From Pseudobutyrivibrio sp. ACV-2 (lineage in GTDB: Bacteria > Bacillota > Clostridia > Lachnospirales > Lachnospiraceae), in NCBI RefSeq assembly GCF_900107545.1, contig NZ_FNQZ01000016.1, forward strand, positions 1 to 64,000: 64,000 bases of DNA. Direction: 5' to 3'. Below the pieces are notes generated by a model. It worked only from the letters and a program-made list of their open reading frames with translations, searched no databases and was not told the origin of the DNA. Made by a program: the position numbers and the translations under genes. Below are positions 1 to 6,903 of the stretch, piece by piece (the stretch's first letter is position 1; each line of letters begins with the position of its first letter).

Positions 1-1
1 A

Positions 2-121
2 GTCTCTGCAGATCCATTTTATTCTGAATCAAATATAAGATATCTTGAAGGCATCGCAAATGATATCAAAACAGGAAAAGCTCACTTTGAAGAACATGAA
101 CTACTGGAGGATGAAGATTAA
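2..121 (+). CDS. yefM: YefM/Phd-family antitoxin, C-terminal part
   Basis: The reading frame enters from the left edge and stops at 119-121, so only about 39 C-terminal residues are visible. They match the C-terminus of YefM antitoxins: the segment DPFYSESNIRYLEGI is typical of the toxin-wrapping tail. The stop codon overlaps the ATG of the yoeB toxin gene by one base (TAATG), the usual translational coupling of this operon. YefM antitoxins neutralise YoeB and, with it, repress their own promoter, which must lie outside the window. The partner directly downstream is a clear YoeB, which makes the call firm despite the truncation by the window edge. Confidence 0.85.
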   Translation, partial: VSADPFYSESNIRYLEGIANDIKTGKAHFEEHELLEDED

Positions 122-378
122 TGGGAATCCTATGGGAAGACAGAGGTTGGGATGATTATCTTTATTGGCAAACCCAAGATAAAAAGACTTTAAAAAGAAT
201 TAATTCACTAATAAAAGATGCCCAACGTGATCCATATAATGGTATTGGAAAACCTGAACCGTTAAAGGAAAACCTCAGTGGGTTTTGGAGCCGTAGAATA
301 AATGATGTAGACCGCCTTGTTTATGATTTTGAGAACGAAAATATACGTATAATTTCATGTCGCGGACATTATGAATAA
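121..378 (+). CDS. yoeB: YoeB-family mRNA interferase toxin (Txe/YoeB)
   Basis: 85 aa, the full family length. YoeB is a RelE-fold endoribonuclease that binds the ribosomal A site and cuts mRNA. The family signatures WDDYLYWQ (residues 10-17), GKPEPLK (43-49) and NLSGFWSRRI (51-60) are all present. Glu46, Arg65, His83 and Tyr84, equivalent to the catalytic residues of E. coli YoeB, are conserved, so the toxin should be active. It is coupled to the upstream antitoxin through a TAATG overlap. Regulation is probably by the antitoxin-toxin complex from a promoter outside the window. Confidence 0.95.
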   Translation: MGILWEDRGWDDYLYWQTQDKKTLKRINSLIKDAQRDPYNGIGKPEPLKENLSGFWSRRINDVDRLVYDFENENIRIISCRGHYE

Positions 379-392
379 AATATCGTTAATAT

Positions 393-436
393 ACACCGCC
401 TTAGATTGCAACTCAACACTCAACTTAGGGCGGTGT
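393..436 (+). terminator. Probable terminator hairpin after yoeB
   Basis: ACACCGCC (393-400) pairs with GGCGGTGT (429-436) around a 28-nt loop that contains the tandem words CAACTCAACACTCAACTT. The tract after it (TATTCATATATG) is only weakly U-rich, so termination strength is uncertain. Confidence 0.45.
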
Positions 437-672
437 TATTCATATATGTCTATCTTTCCATTAAATAATCGTTTTGCATATATATAAAATTTATAACATT
501 GCGCTCACTGTGTCTACAATGTATAATAATGATAGAATTATGATATATCAACTATGGAGCATTCCTGTTAGGGTAAAAATATCAGGTTTGTAAAAAATGA
601 GTGCCTCTCATAGAATAATGATTGTTAACTTGCCGGTTAATAAAAATCATTGTTCAAAGGAGACACCCACAA

Positions 673-1950
673 ATGAATTGTAAGCAGAATGAGAGAATCA
701 ATCAAGTAAAAGAATCAACTTTGGTAGTTGGAATTGATATAGGAAGTACTACACATTATGCTAGAGCCTTTGATTGGAGAGGCATTGAACTAGGTAAAGT
801 TTTTAAGTTTAGCAACAGTCGAGACGGTTTTGATAGCTTCAAGAATTGGATGCAGTGGTTACTAAATAAAAACAATAAGTCAGATGTGATAGTAGGAATT
901 GAGCCAACTGGTCATTACTGGTTTGACCTTGGCGCTTATCTTGAGGATGGAGGCATCCTACTGGTTATGGTTAACCCTTATGCGGTAAAGCAGACCAAGG
1001 AACTGGATGATAACAGCCAAAGTAAAAATGATTGTAAAGATCCTAAGGTAATAGCAAAGCTAGTTATTGAAGGCAGATATTCTGCTCCATATACACCTGA
1101 TGGTGTTTATGCAGATTTAAGAGTGTTGGCAACCAATCGTAAGCGAATCATTAGGGAACTTACCCAGATTAAAAATCGCATTGCAAGATGGTTTGCCATA
1201 TATTTCCCTGAATATAAAGATGTGTTTGGGGACTATGAATCACAAAGTAGCATGCTCGTTTTAAGACATGCATGTACTCCAGAAGCAATAGTAAATCTTG
1301 GACCTGAAGGAATAAACCAACTTTGGAGAAATGAAAAACTTCGAGCTGTTGGAATGAAAAGAGCAATGACTCTGTGGGAAACAGCAAAAAGAAGTATCGG
1401 TCTGAAGAAGGGAACTACCGCAGCAGAGTTTGAGATGAAGATGATGCTTGAGGATTATGATTACAAAATGACACAGTTAAATTCCATCATGGAAGAGATA
1501 GAAAGCTTGTGTAAGAAGATACCTGAAAGCGAGCAGTTGCTTGCCATTAAAGGTATAGGATTAATCACTGTTGCTGGATTCTTGGCTGAAGTTGGTGACG
1601 TAAGACGTTTCGATTCACCACGGCAGATACAAAAGCTTGCAGGGCTTTCTCTTAGAGAGAATAGTTCAGGAAAGCATAAGGGACAAACGACCATAAGTAA
1701 AAGAGGTCGAAGTAAGCTACGAGCTGTGCTGTTCAATGCAGCAATCCCTTTAATAGCTACAAATCCAGAATTCAAAGCACTGCATAAGTATTACACAACA
1801 AGAGCACAGAATCCTTTAAAAAGGAAGCAATCAGTGATTGCAATCAGCTGTAAGCTGATAAGAGTTTTCTTTGCAATTTTAACTAAAGGTGTGACCTATG
1901 ATCCAGCCAAGATGATGTCGGATATACATAGGCAGCCTGTAGCAGCATAA
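673..1950 (+). CDS. IS110-superfamily transposase (DEDD recombinase)
   Basis: 425 aa from the ATG at 673, chosen because AAAGGAGA lies at 656-663; an upstream in-frame TTG at 622 has no ribosome-binding site. The N-terminal RuvC-like DEDD domain shows VGIDIGSTT (Asp22), IEPTGHYW (Glu77) and the SKNDCKDPKVIA block (Asp120, Asp123). The C-terminal Transposase_20 domain has the HhH-like LLAIKGIGLITVAGF around 289-303 and the NSSGKHKGQTTISKRG block around 330-345, which carries the presumed catalytic serine (331 or 332). These enzymes are guided by a bridge RNA encoded in the element's own non-coding end. A structured non-coding region of about 350 nt follows the gene, as in the IS1111 subgroup. 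No inverted terminal repeats are seen, which is normal for this superfamily. All key residues are present. Confidence 0.93.
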   Translation: MNCKQNERINQVKESTLVVGIDIGSTTHYARAFDWRGIELGKVFKFSNSRDGFDSFKNWMQWLLNKNNKSDVIVGIEPTGHYWFDLGAYLEDGGILLVMVNPYAVKQTKELDDNSQSKNDCKDPKVIAKLVIEGRYSAPYTPDGVYADLRVLATNRKRIIRELTQIKNRIARWFAIYFPEYKDVFGDYESQSSMLVLRHACTPEAIVNLGPEGINQLWRNEKLRAVGMKRAMTLWETAKRSIGLKKGTTAAEFEMKMMLEDYDYKMTQLNSIMEEIESLCKKIPESEQLLAIKGIGLITVAGFLAEVGDVRRFDSPRQIQKLAGLSLRENSSGKHKGQTTISKRGRSKLRAVLFNAAIPLIATNPEFKALHKYYTTRAQNPLKRKQSVIAISCKLIRVFFAILTKGVTYDPAKMMSDIHRQPVAA

Positions 1951-1972
1951 GAAAACAACTGTAAATTTCAGG

Positions 1973-2220
1973 AAGACGTCCGCCGAAAGGTGCTGGGATG
2001 AGCAGAAACTTTTAAATACAACATAGAGAGCCGTAGTCGGATTTTTTTCCATCAGAGCATGACTCAGCAATGGAGCATAATGACGCCCCTTTATGGATAA
2101 GCAGAACGAAGGAATTAAGGACCCTGGAATCAGGTGATCCCGTATGACATGGGAGGTTAGGCTGCCGTAAGGACTTGGGGATAAGAAGGGCCAATCATAG
2201 TGATAATAAGGCGACGTCTT
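1973..2220 (+). ncRNA. Candidate IS110/IS1111 bridge RNA in the right non-coding end
   Basis: This non-coding stretch directly follows the transposase gene. AAGACGTCCGCC (1973-1984) pairs with GGCGACGTCTT (2210-2220), about 11 bp with one bulge, and closes a domain of about 248 nt. Internal helices include TGCT/AGCA (1991-1994/2001-2004), CCTG/CAGG (2123-2126/2131-2134), TCCC/GGGA near 2138-2154 and an alternative TTGGGGATAAG (2175-2185) with CTTAT...CCCCAA (2218-2236). The word ATGGAGCAT at 2070-2078 recurs in the left flank at 554-562, as a donor-binding guide loop would. Bridge RNAs are established for this superfamily; boundaries and loop assignments here are inference from reading the sequence. 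Confidence 0.5.
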
Positions 2221-2257
2221 ATTAAGTGCACCCCAAATACCTGTATATCCATAGTTT

Positions 2258-2298
2258 TGGCCATGGGGAATGGCATGGACTTAGATAGCTTCATCTAT
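2258..2298 (+). other. Two small hairpins near the right end of the IS110 element
   Basis: GCCAT/ATGGC (2260-2264/2270-2274) and TAGAT/ATCTA (2282-2286/2293-2297) follow the candidate bridge RNA. They may be part of the element's right end. The exact IS boundary cannot be fixed without an empty-site comparison. Confidence 0.3.
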
Positions 2299-2307
2299 GT
2301 GACTATG

Positions 2308-2337
2308 AAAAAGTGAGAAAAAGTGAGAAAAAGTGAG
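2308..2337 (+). repeat. Three tandem 10-bp repeats upstream of a TA operon
   Basis: The 10-mer AAAAAGTGAG occurs three times in a row at 2308-2317, 2318-2327 and 2328-2337. It ends about 40 bp before the antitoxin ATG at 2380. It could be a regulator-binding array, slippage-prone sequence, or lie at the IS junction. Confidence 0.8.
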
Positions 2338-2379
2338 TTAACAAGAGATATAACAAGATTAATATGGGAGGTTTCGTAT

Positions 2380-2646
2380 ATGATTATTAAACCATCTGCA
2401 GCTTTAAGAAATAGTTATTCACAAATTTCAGATTTAGCAAAAGAAACTGAAGAGCCTATATACATTACTGTTAACGGTGAAGGCGATGGTGTTTACATGA
2501 ATATGAATGCATTTGAAAAACGTGAAGAAATCCTTAATCTACGTGAAAAGGTCTTACAAGCTGAGGAAGAAAGAATTCGTGGCGAGAAAACACTTAGTGT
2601 GTCGGAAGCTAGAAAACTTTTAAGGGAGCGCATGCATGAATTATAA
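2380..2646 (+). CDS. Phd/YefM-type antitoxin
   Basis: 88 aa from the ATG at 2380, which has GGGAGG at 2365-2370. An upstream TTG would place that Shine-Dalgarno sequence inside the gene. The N-terminus (MIIKPSAALRNSYSQISDLAKETEEPIYIT) is the DNA-binding fold of the Phd/YefM family, with an NGEGDGVYMN turn. The C-terminus is a charged helix (RKLLRERMHEL) that would wrap the toxin. The 3' end overlaps the toxin gene by 11 bases, so the two are translationally coupled. It probably represses its own promoter, possibly through the 10-bp repeats just upstream. Confidence 0.88.
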   Translation: MIIKPSAALRNSYSQISDLAKETEEPIYITVNGEGDGVYMNMNAFEKREEILNLREKVLQAEEERIRGEKTLSVSEARKLLRERMHEL

Positions 2647-2962
2647 AGTTGAAATACTTCCATCAGCATGGAATGATTTAAAATCTATTGAGGATTATTA
2701 TGCGCTTGAATTCGATATAGAAACAGCAATTAATGTAAGCGATTCTATTTTAGATAAAATTGAGCTTTTAGAAACTTCTCCAGAAATCGGCTGTGATACT
2801 CCAGATTCTTGGCTTAATAAACGTGGGTATAGAATGCTAATATGCGACAAACACGTTGCTATATTTAGATTTATAGATGAAGCCGTATACATATATCATA
2901 TTTTTGACACACGTAGAGATTATCCAAAGCTCTTCAAAAAGCAATTAAAAGATGATAAATAG
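2636..2962 (+). CDS. RelE/ParE-family toxin
   Basis: 108 aa, overlapping the antitoxin gene by 11 bases. The fold signatures of the RelE/ParE superfamily are visible: MNYKVEILPSAWNDLKSIEDYY (helix 1 region), LLETSPEIG (about 45-53), GYRMLICDKHVAIFRF (about 66-81) and the C-terminal strand YIYHIFDTRRDYPKLF. The RR...Y near the end is typical of ParE/RelE toxins that target gyrase or ribosome-bound mRNA. Sequence alone does not separate the two modes. It forms the second type II TA pair within 3 kb; the two pairs are separated by the IS110 element. Confidence 0.87.
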   Translation: MNYKVEILPSAWNDLKSIEDYYALEFDIETAINVSDSILDKIELLETSPEIGCDTPDSWLNKRGYRMLICDKHVAIFRFIDEAVYIYHIFDTRRDYPKLFKKQLKDDK

Positions 2963-2966
2963 CCTA

Positions 2967-2999
2967 AACCTCCGCAAAACAATAAATAATGCGGAGGGT
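2967..2999 (+). terminator. Hairpin after the second TA operon
   Basis: CCTCCGCA (2969-2976) pairs with TGCGGAGG (2990-2997), extended by AACC/GGTT with a one-base bulge. It is followed by TTAGTTG, a weak U-tract. It is well placed to end the TA transcript. Confidence 0.6.
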
Positions 3000-3005
3000 T
3001 AGTTG

Positions 3006-3306
3006 AATCAAATTTGGATGGGTTATTGTTGATGATACTAAACGCGGACATAAGTATGGGAGGAATATGATGAATCTAGGAGCTTGGATGTGCGGAGTAC
3101 TGGTTATACCATTTGCAACAGTAGGACTGTTGTTTGGATTATTCAAAGAAAGGGCAACTAAACTTTTTCACATTCGAGTGAAAATGCAATTGGATATATT
3201 ACACTTATTGTTGAAGGCATACAGCTTGTGGCTATATTGGGTTCAATTGTGTTTGTGGAAAGAGCTCTTAAGAAAACTTTTAATGAAAATGGTATCAGAA
3301 GATAAA
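3006..3306 (+). pseudogene. Degenerate plus-strand remnants: GNAT-like motif joined to membrane-protein pieces
   Basis: From 3006 one frame reads KFGWVIVDDTKRGHKYGRN, which resembles motif A of GNAT acetyltransferases, and runs without a stop into MNLGAWMCGVLVIPFATV, a hydrophobic N-terminus with its own GGGAGG at 3058-3063 and ATG at 3067. A different frame from about 3165 to 3306 reads IGYITLIVEGIQLVAILGS...ERALKKTFNENGIRR and then stops, resembling the C-terminus of a small membrane protein. Three incompatible fragments within 300 bp indicate deletions and frameshifts. An open frame continues to 3402 but is not protein-like after about 3165. Family assignments are by eye. Confidence 0.45.
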
Positions 3307-3472
3307 TTTCAGTTTGATGGGCTTTGGAATCCTCTTTTGAAACAACTTCCTGGAAAATGTCTCCAAGAACTTCCTTATATCCAGCAAACGGATATGAATT
3401 AGCTTCTTCTGACAGACCTACAGCTCTATCATAGCCATCTGCCCACAAATCAAAACCTTTGTTATCTAACAT
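3158..3472 (-). pseudogene. SAM-dependent methyltransferase remnant, N-terminus only
   Basis: On the minus strand AAGGAGGCGGC precedes an ATG at 3472, and the first 45 or so residues (MLDNKGFDLWADGYDRAVG..., then SYPFAGYKEVLGDIF) look like the start of a class I SAM-dependent methyltransferase, just before where the GxGxG cofactor loop should come. After about residue 50 the similarity ends and the frame continues with unrelated sequence to 3158. The catalytic domain is missing, so this is a 5' gene fragment. It overlaps plus-strand remnants. Confidence 0.55.
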
Positions 3473-3647
3473 TATGCCGCCTCCTTCTAGTATTACGCTG
3501 CCAACCAATGGCACTAAAATTTTACTATATGAAGGTGCTAAATAACAAGTTGTTATTGACCTATACATTTTAAAACTGTTTATTCTATGCCGAATTTGGC
3601 TTGGCAGAATCTTTTAATGATAATAAAATAGTTAATTCCTTAACAGC

Positions 3648-3676
3648 AAGAGGACAGCTAGTAACACTGTCCTCTT
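3648..3676 (-). terminator. Hairpin at the 3' end of the 3681-3944 gene
   Basis: AAGAGGACAG (3648-3657) pairs perfectly with CTGTCCTCTT (3667-3676), loop CTAGTAACA. It lies just past the stop codon of the minus-strand gene ending at 3681. Confidence 0.6.
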
Positions 3677-3680
3677 CTCT

Positions 3681-3944
3681 CTATTTTGCATGTAGATTTT
3701 CAATGGCTTTTTTGTATCTTATGTCCTGCGTAACAATATTGTCATCAGAATCAAAGTTTTTGCTAAATCTATATGCCCAACAAGGAACATTTTCTTTAAA
3801 GAACTTATAGTCTTCTAGCACTTGTTCATCTGTTGTTTGTTTCTTCACCCATTCATACATTTCAGATGCGGTGGCAACAGCACTATAAAGTGATTCAAAA
3901 GCTTGATCCAAATTTCCCTCATTAATAAAATAATTGCATTTCAT
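3681..3944 (-). CDS. Small hypothetical protein
   Basis: 87 aa, acidic and probably helical (TASEMYEWVKKQTTDEQVLEDYKFFKEN), no signal peptide or membrane segment. I do not recognise the family. Composition is protein-like and a clean hairpin follows the stop. No convincing Shine-Dalgarno sequence precedes the ATG at 3944, so it may be the C-terminal fragment of a longer gene. It sits between remnants and a nucleoside phosphorylase gene and shows no link with either. Confidence 0.45.
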   Translation of the reverse strand: MKCNYFINEGNLDQAFESLYSAVATASEMYEWVKKQTTDEQVLEDYKFFKENVPCWAYRFSKNFDSDDNIVTQDIRYKKAIENLHAK

Positions 3945-4206
3945 AGTATATGCAGTAATATTACCAAATGGGCACTCTATATAACATAAAGCTATGAAAG
4001 AATTGTAATATAAACGGAGTTATAGTAAAACACTCTTTTGTTTGGCAGAATATTTTAATTTAATCGAGTAAGCTACTCTTCCTCCGTGGATTCTCTCCAT
4101 GAAGATTTTTTTATAGCCATTTACCTGACAATGAAGTACAATACTTACCAATATATATAATTTGTAGATGAGTTTGATTAATATATAAACTACAAGGAGG
4201 ATGTAT

Positions 4207-4974
4207 ATGATTATCAAAAATGAAATTCCAATTTTGGAATATGATACTAGTTCAAAAGAAGTTATTTCTCCAACTCACGACTGTCCAGATTTAAAGCTTC
4301 CAGAGAAATGTCTTTTTACATTTCTAGGAGATGTCGTTCATGAATATGCTAAAAAAAATTGCGCTGACGTTGTCGAAGAGATGATCAACGTATCCCATAC
4401 AACCAAGATTTATGTACTTCGTGAGAAAAATGAAGATATTTGTCTGGTCCAATCACAGATTGGAGCACCTGCAGCTTCACAGGTAATGGATGTATTGGTA
4501 AGCTGTGGTTGTAAGAAAGTAATTGCTGTAGGTTCTTGTGGCGTTCTGGCGGACATACCTGAGAATGCTTTTTTAGTTCCAACCAAAGCCCTTAGAGCAG
4601 AAGGTACTTCGTATCACTATCTTCCAGCTTCAAGATATATTGAACTCGACGAGGAACCTGTTTCAGTAATTGAAAACACTTTTATAAAACATGAACTACC
4701 ATTTGTGGCATGTACCACTTGGACAACTGATGCATTTTTCCGAGAGACCAAAGATATGGTAAAACATAGGATTTCAGAAGGTTGTACCGTTGTAGAGATG
4801 GAATGTTCTGCACTAGCTGCTTGCTGTAGGAAAAGAGGCGCCAAGTTTGGACAGTTTTTGTTTACTGCTGATTCGCTGGCTAACGTTCATGATTATGATG
4901 AACGAGACTTTGGAACAAATGCTCACGAGAAAGCTCTTCTACTAGGATTAGATATTCTAAGAAACTATAACTAA
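4207..4974 (+). CDS. Nucleoside phosphorylase (PNP/UDP family)
   Basis: 255 aa. AAGGAGG at 4194-4200 directly abuts an ATG at 4201, so the next in-frame ATG (4207, spacing 6) is the better start. PNP_UDP_1 fold: the phosphate/ribose block VIAVGSCGVL lies near residues 98-107 and the nucleoside-binding segment CTVVEMECSALAACC near 195-209 carries the conserved M-E pair that holds ribose. Such enzymes cleave nucleosides with phosphate to a free base and ribose-1-phosphate for salvage. VEMECSAL resembles uridine phosphorylase more than trimeric purine phosphorylase, but the substrate is not certain. Cytosolic, apparently monocistronic, closed by a hairpin shared with the convergent fic gene. Confidence 0.85.
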   Translation: MIIKNEIPILEYDTSSKEVISPTHDCPDLKLPEKCLFTFLGDVVHEYAKKNCADVVEEMINVSHTTKIYVLREKNEDICLVQSQIGAPAASQVMDVLVSCGCKKVIAVGSCGVLADIPENAFLVPTKALRAEGTSYHYLPASRYIELDEEPVSVIENTFIKHELPFVACTTWTTDAFFRETKDMVKHRISEGCTVVEMECSALAACCRKRGAKFGQFLFTADSLANVHDYDERDFGTNAHEKALLLGLDILRNYN

Positions 4975-5038
4975 TAGATTTTTTAATTTCGTACTACGGA
5001 GACTGAGTAATGAATGAATCGAAGCTTTATAAAGAAAG

Positions 5039-5060
5039 CGTGGCTACAATTGTAACCACG
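5039..5060. terminator. Bidirectional terminator between nucleoside phosphorylase and fic
   Basis: CGTGGCTAC/GTAACCACG (one mismatch) forms a hairpin between two convergent genes. U-rich sequence follows in both directions, stronger on the minus strand. Confidence 0.65.
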
Positions 5061-5071
5061 CCTATATTTTA

Positions 5072-6172
5072 CTATTTAAGTAATTTCTTTATTCCATTTT
5101 CATTATCTTTTGCAAACGAACTTAGCTCATAAGAACGGATTCGCTCTTTTACCATATTAGGTTTTACAAATCCACTTTTAACAAGCACTGCTAAACGATT
5201 AATAACAGTTTTATTTGTCACTCCAAGCTCACGGCTAACTTCAATAGGTGTAAATTCACCCTTGTATCTCTTCAAGAGAAGTAAAAGCAGTTCCTTTTCT
5301 TTTCCTTTCAGATATGACAAGCTGCCTTCAAGTTCTTCTCCACTGCTGTTCTCAGATATTTCGCAAACCTTATTGGAATAAAGGAGTACCATTCTGAGAA
5401 AGTAATTAAACCAAATCTCTGAATGTGGAGGATTGTCCCTACCTGAATAATAAAGTGATGGCAAGCCCATTTGGATAGAATAGTAATATTCTTCTATATC
5501 ATAAGCAAAATATTCTTCTAATGAACCTATTCCATTAAATCCAAATCCGTTAATATCAAGTATATATCCAGATAAAAGTCTGGCAGTACGTCCATTTCCA
5601 TCTTCAAAAGGATGAATGGTAACTAGTTGATAATGAACAACTGCAGCCACTATCAGTGGATGATCATCTGTAGTGTTTACATACTCCACTAGTTCATCCA
5701 ATAAATCTGGAATATCAATATATTCTGGCGGAATGTAATCAGGATGTCCGCTTTTTGAATCATATACTGCGAATAATACTCCTGGTGGCATTGGACCTCT
5801 AAGGCCAATTTTCTCTTTCGAAGCACCTTTTTCAACATATTTCTGCACATCAAGAATCAGTTTCTTAGAAAACTTCTCCTTTTTTTTAGCCTTTTCTTCA
5901 AGATAATTCAGTGCAAGAAAATAATTACGAACCTCTTGCTCAGGTCTTAGATAATGTTTTCGCTCATCACTTTCAATTACTTCATCAACCTGCTTCTCCG
6001 AGAGAGGATTCCCCTCTATTTTCGTAGAGGCATAGGAGCTTTTTTTCTTTGAGTTTTTTCTGAGCTTATTTGCTACAGACACAGAAATATTTACAGTCGA
6101 CACTTTAAATCTGTTTTTTTCTATCTCAGTAATGTACTTCAAAATTTCATTATTTAAGGTTACTTTTATCAC
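5072..6172 (-). CDS. Fic-domain protein, class II, with C-terminal winged helix
   Basis: 366 aa from a GTG at 6172; AGGAGGTG lies about 10 nt upstream, inside a longer open frame whose first seven codons overlap that ribosome-binding site. The Fic motif HPFEDGNGRTAR (about 187-198) is complete, so AMP transfer to protein hydroxyls from ATP is expected. The inhibitory motif SxxxEG (STKIEGN, about 49-55) precedes the Fic core, as in class II Fic proteins that are self-inhibited. The last 80 residues look like a winged helix (FTPIEVSRELGVTNKTVINRLAVLVKSGFVK), common in stand-alone bacterial Fic proteins. The target is unknown. The start region lies in an 11-bp inverted repeat that could hide the ribosome-binding site. 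Confidence 0.93.
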   Translation of the reverse strand: MIKVTLNNEILKYITEIEKNRFKVSTVNISVSVANKLRKNSKKKSSYASTKIEGNPLSEKQVDEVIESDERKHYLRPEQEVRNYFLALNYLEEKAKKKEKFSKKLILDVQKYVEKGASKEKIGLRGPMPPGVLFAVYDSKSGHPDYIPPEYIDIPDLLDELVEYVNTTDDHPLIVAAVVHYQLVTIHPFEDGNGRTARLLSGYILDINGFGFNGIGSLEEYFAYDIEEYYYSIQMGLPSLYYSGRDNPPHSEIWFNYFLRMVLLYSNKVCEISENSSGEELEGSLSYLKGKEKELLLLLLKRYKGEFTPIEVSRELGVTNKTVINRLAVLVKSGFVKPNMVKERIRSYELSSFAKDNENGIKKLLK

Positions 6173-6174
6173 TA

Positions 6175-6222
6175 AAATAGCACCTCCTGACAATATATAT
6201 CATATCAGAAAAGGTGCTATTT
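6175..6222 (-). promoter_or_regulatory. Inverted repeat covering the fic ribosome-binding site
   Basis: AAATAGCACCT (6175-6185) and AGGTGCTATTT (6212-6222) are a perfect 11-bp inverted repeat, with an inner CTGA/TCAG extension. The Shine-Dalgarno sequence of fic lies in the 3' arm, so the folded mRNA would block translation. As DNA it could also be an operator, perhaps for Fic's own winged helix. Confidence 0.7.
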
Positions 6223-6232
6223 CTCCACTAAA

Positions 6233-6258
6233 ATTACACTATTTTTACACTATTTTTC
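6233..6258 (-). repeat. Direct repeat upstream of fic
   Basis: TTACACTATTTTT occurs twice in tandem immediately upstream of the fic inverted repeat. It is in the promoter zone of fic and could be an operator pair. Confidence 0.6.
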
Positions 6259-6441
6259 ATTAACAAAATCTAATAGTTTTTCTCTTCACTATTCAATTAT
6301 CTCGGAAGTATAGTATAAAAATTAATAGAAATGTTAAAAATTACGTAAATAGTAAATATAGCCACAAATATACTTGTTATGTTGTTTAATATTCCGTCTA
6401 TCTGCAATGATTTATAAAAACCTAAAATAAAATATGTCTGA

Positions 6442-6903
6442 GTGCTCAAAGGGAGGAGGTATTTTGAGTCAGAATACTCAAATCTGATAATAAATAGTCA
6501 AACAGTTGACGAAGGCTTTTGGGAAACCTATTACATGGGCACAGGTAAAGATTATGATGAACTAGCTGATTCCATAATAACAGAGTACCTAGAGGACCCA
6601 TATAGAGAGCTTGCTCTAGATTCCAGCGTTGCTGGTGAAAAAAGTAGATATTATATCTATAGTGGCCTTATGGAAGGCGAAGAAATAGAGCTATTAATTG
6701 AGTTTATTCTTAACTCTAATAATGAATAATTTATTGTTCTTCTACTTGCAACTGATCAAGAAAATTCAGAAATAAATGACTACATTGAAATGGTTAACAA
6801 TGCTGAATATACAGGTGCTGCAGATTCTATCGAAAACCCTAGAAGCCCATTTTATATTGCCCCAGAATCACTTGATGCTGATGAAGAAATAATCAACCCC
6901 TAA
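6442..6903 (+). pseudogene. Unrecognised gene interrupted by an in-frame stop
   Basis: One frame encodes 95 acidic residues (EGFWETYYMGTGKDYDELADSI... and EEIELLIEFILNSNNE) up to a TAA at 6727-6729. The same frame then runs another 57 codons (FIVLLLATDQENSEIND...DADEEIINP) to a stop at 6901-6903, with similar composition on both sides. The start is unclear: GGGAGGAGG at 6450-6458 lies inside the frame, and the TTG after it is in another frame that stops at once. This suggests a decayed gene with one frameshift near the start and a nonsense codon. No family recognised. Confidence 0.45.

Noticed and set aside
622-672. TTG-started N-terminal extension of the transposase
   Set aside because: No ribosome-binding site and not family-like; AAAGGAGA precedes the ATG at 673.
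3067-3402. 111-codon plus-strand frame as an intact gene
   Set aside because: Protein-like only for the first 33 residues; the rest is out of frame with a recognisable membrane-protein tail and opposite a methyltransferase remnant.
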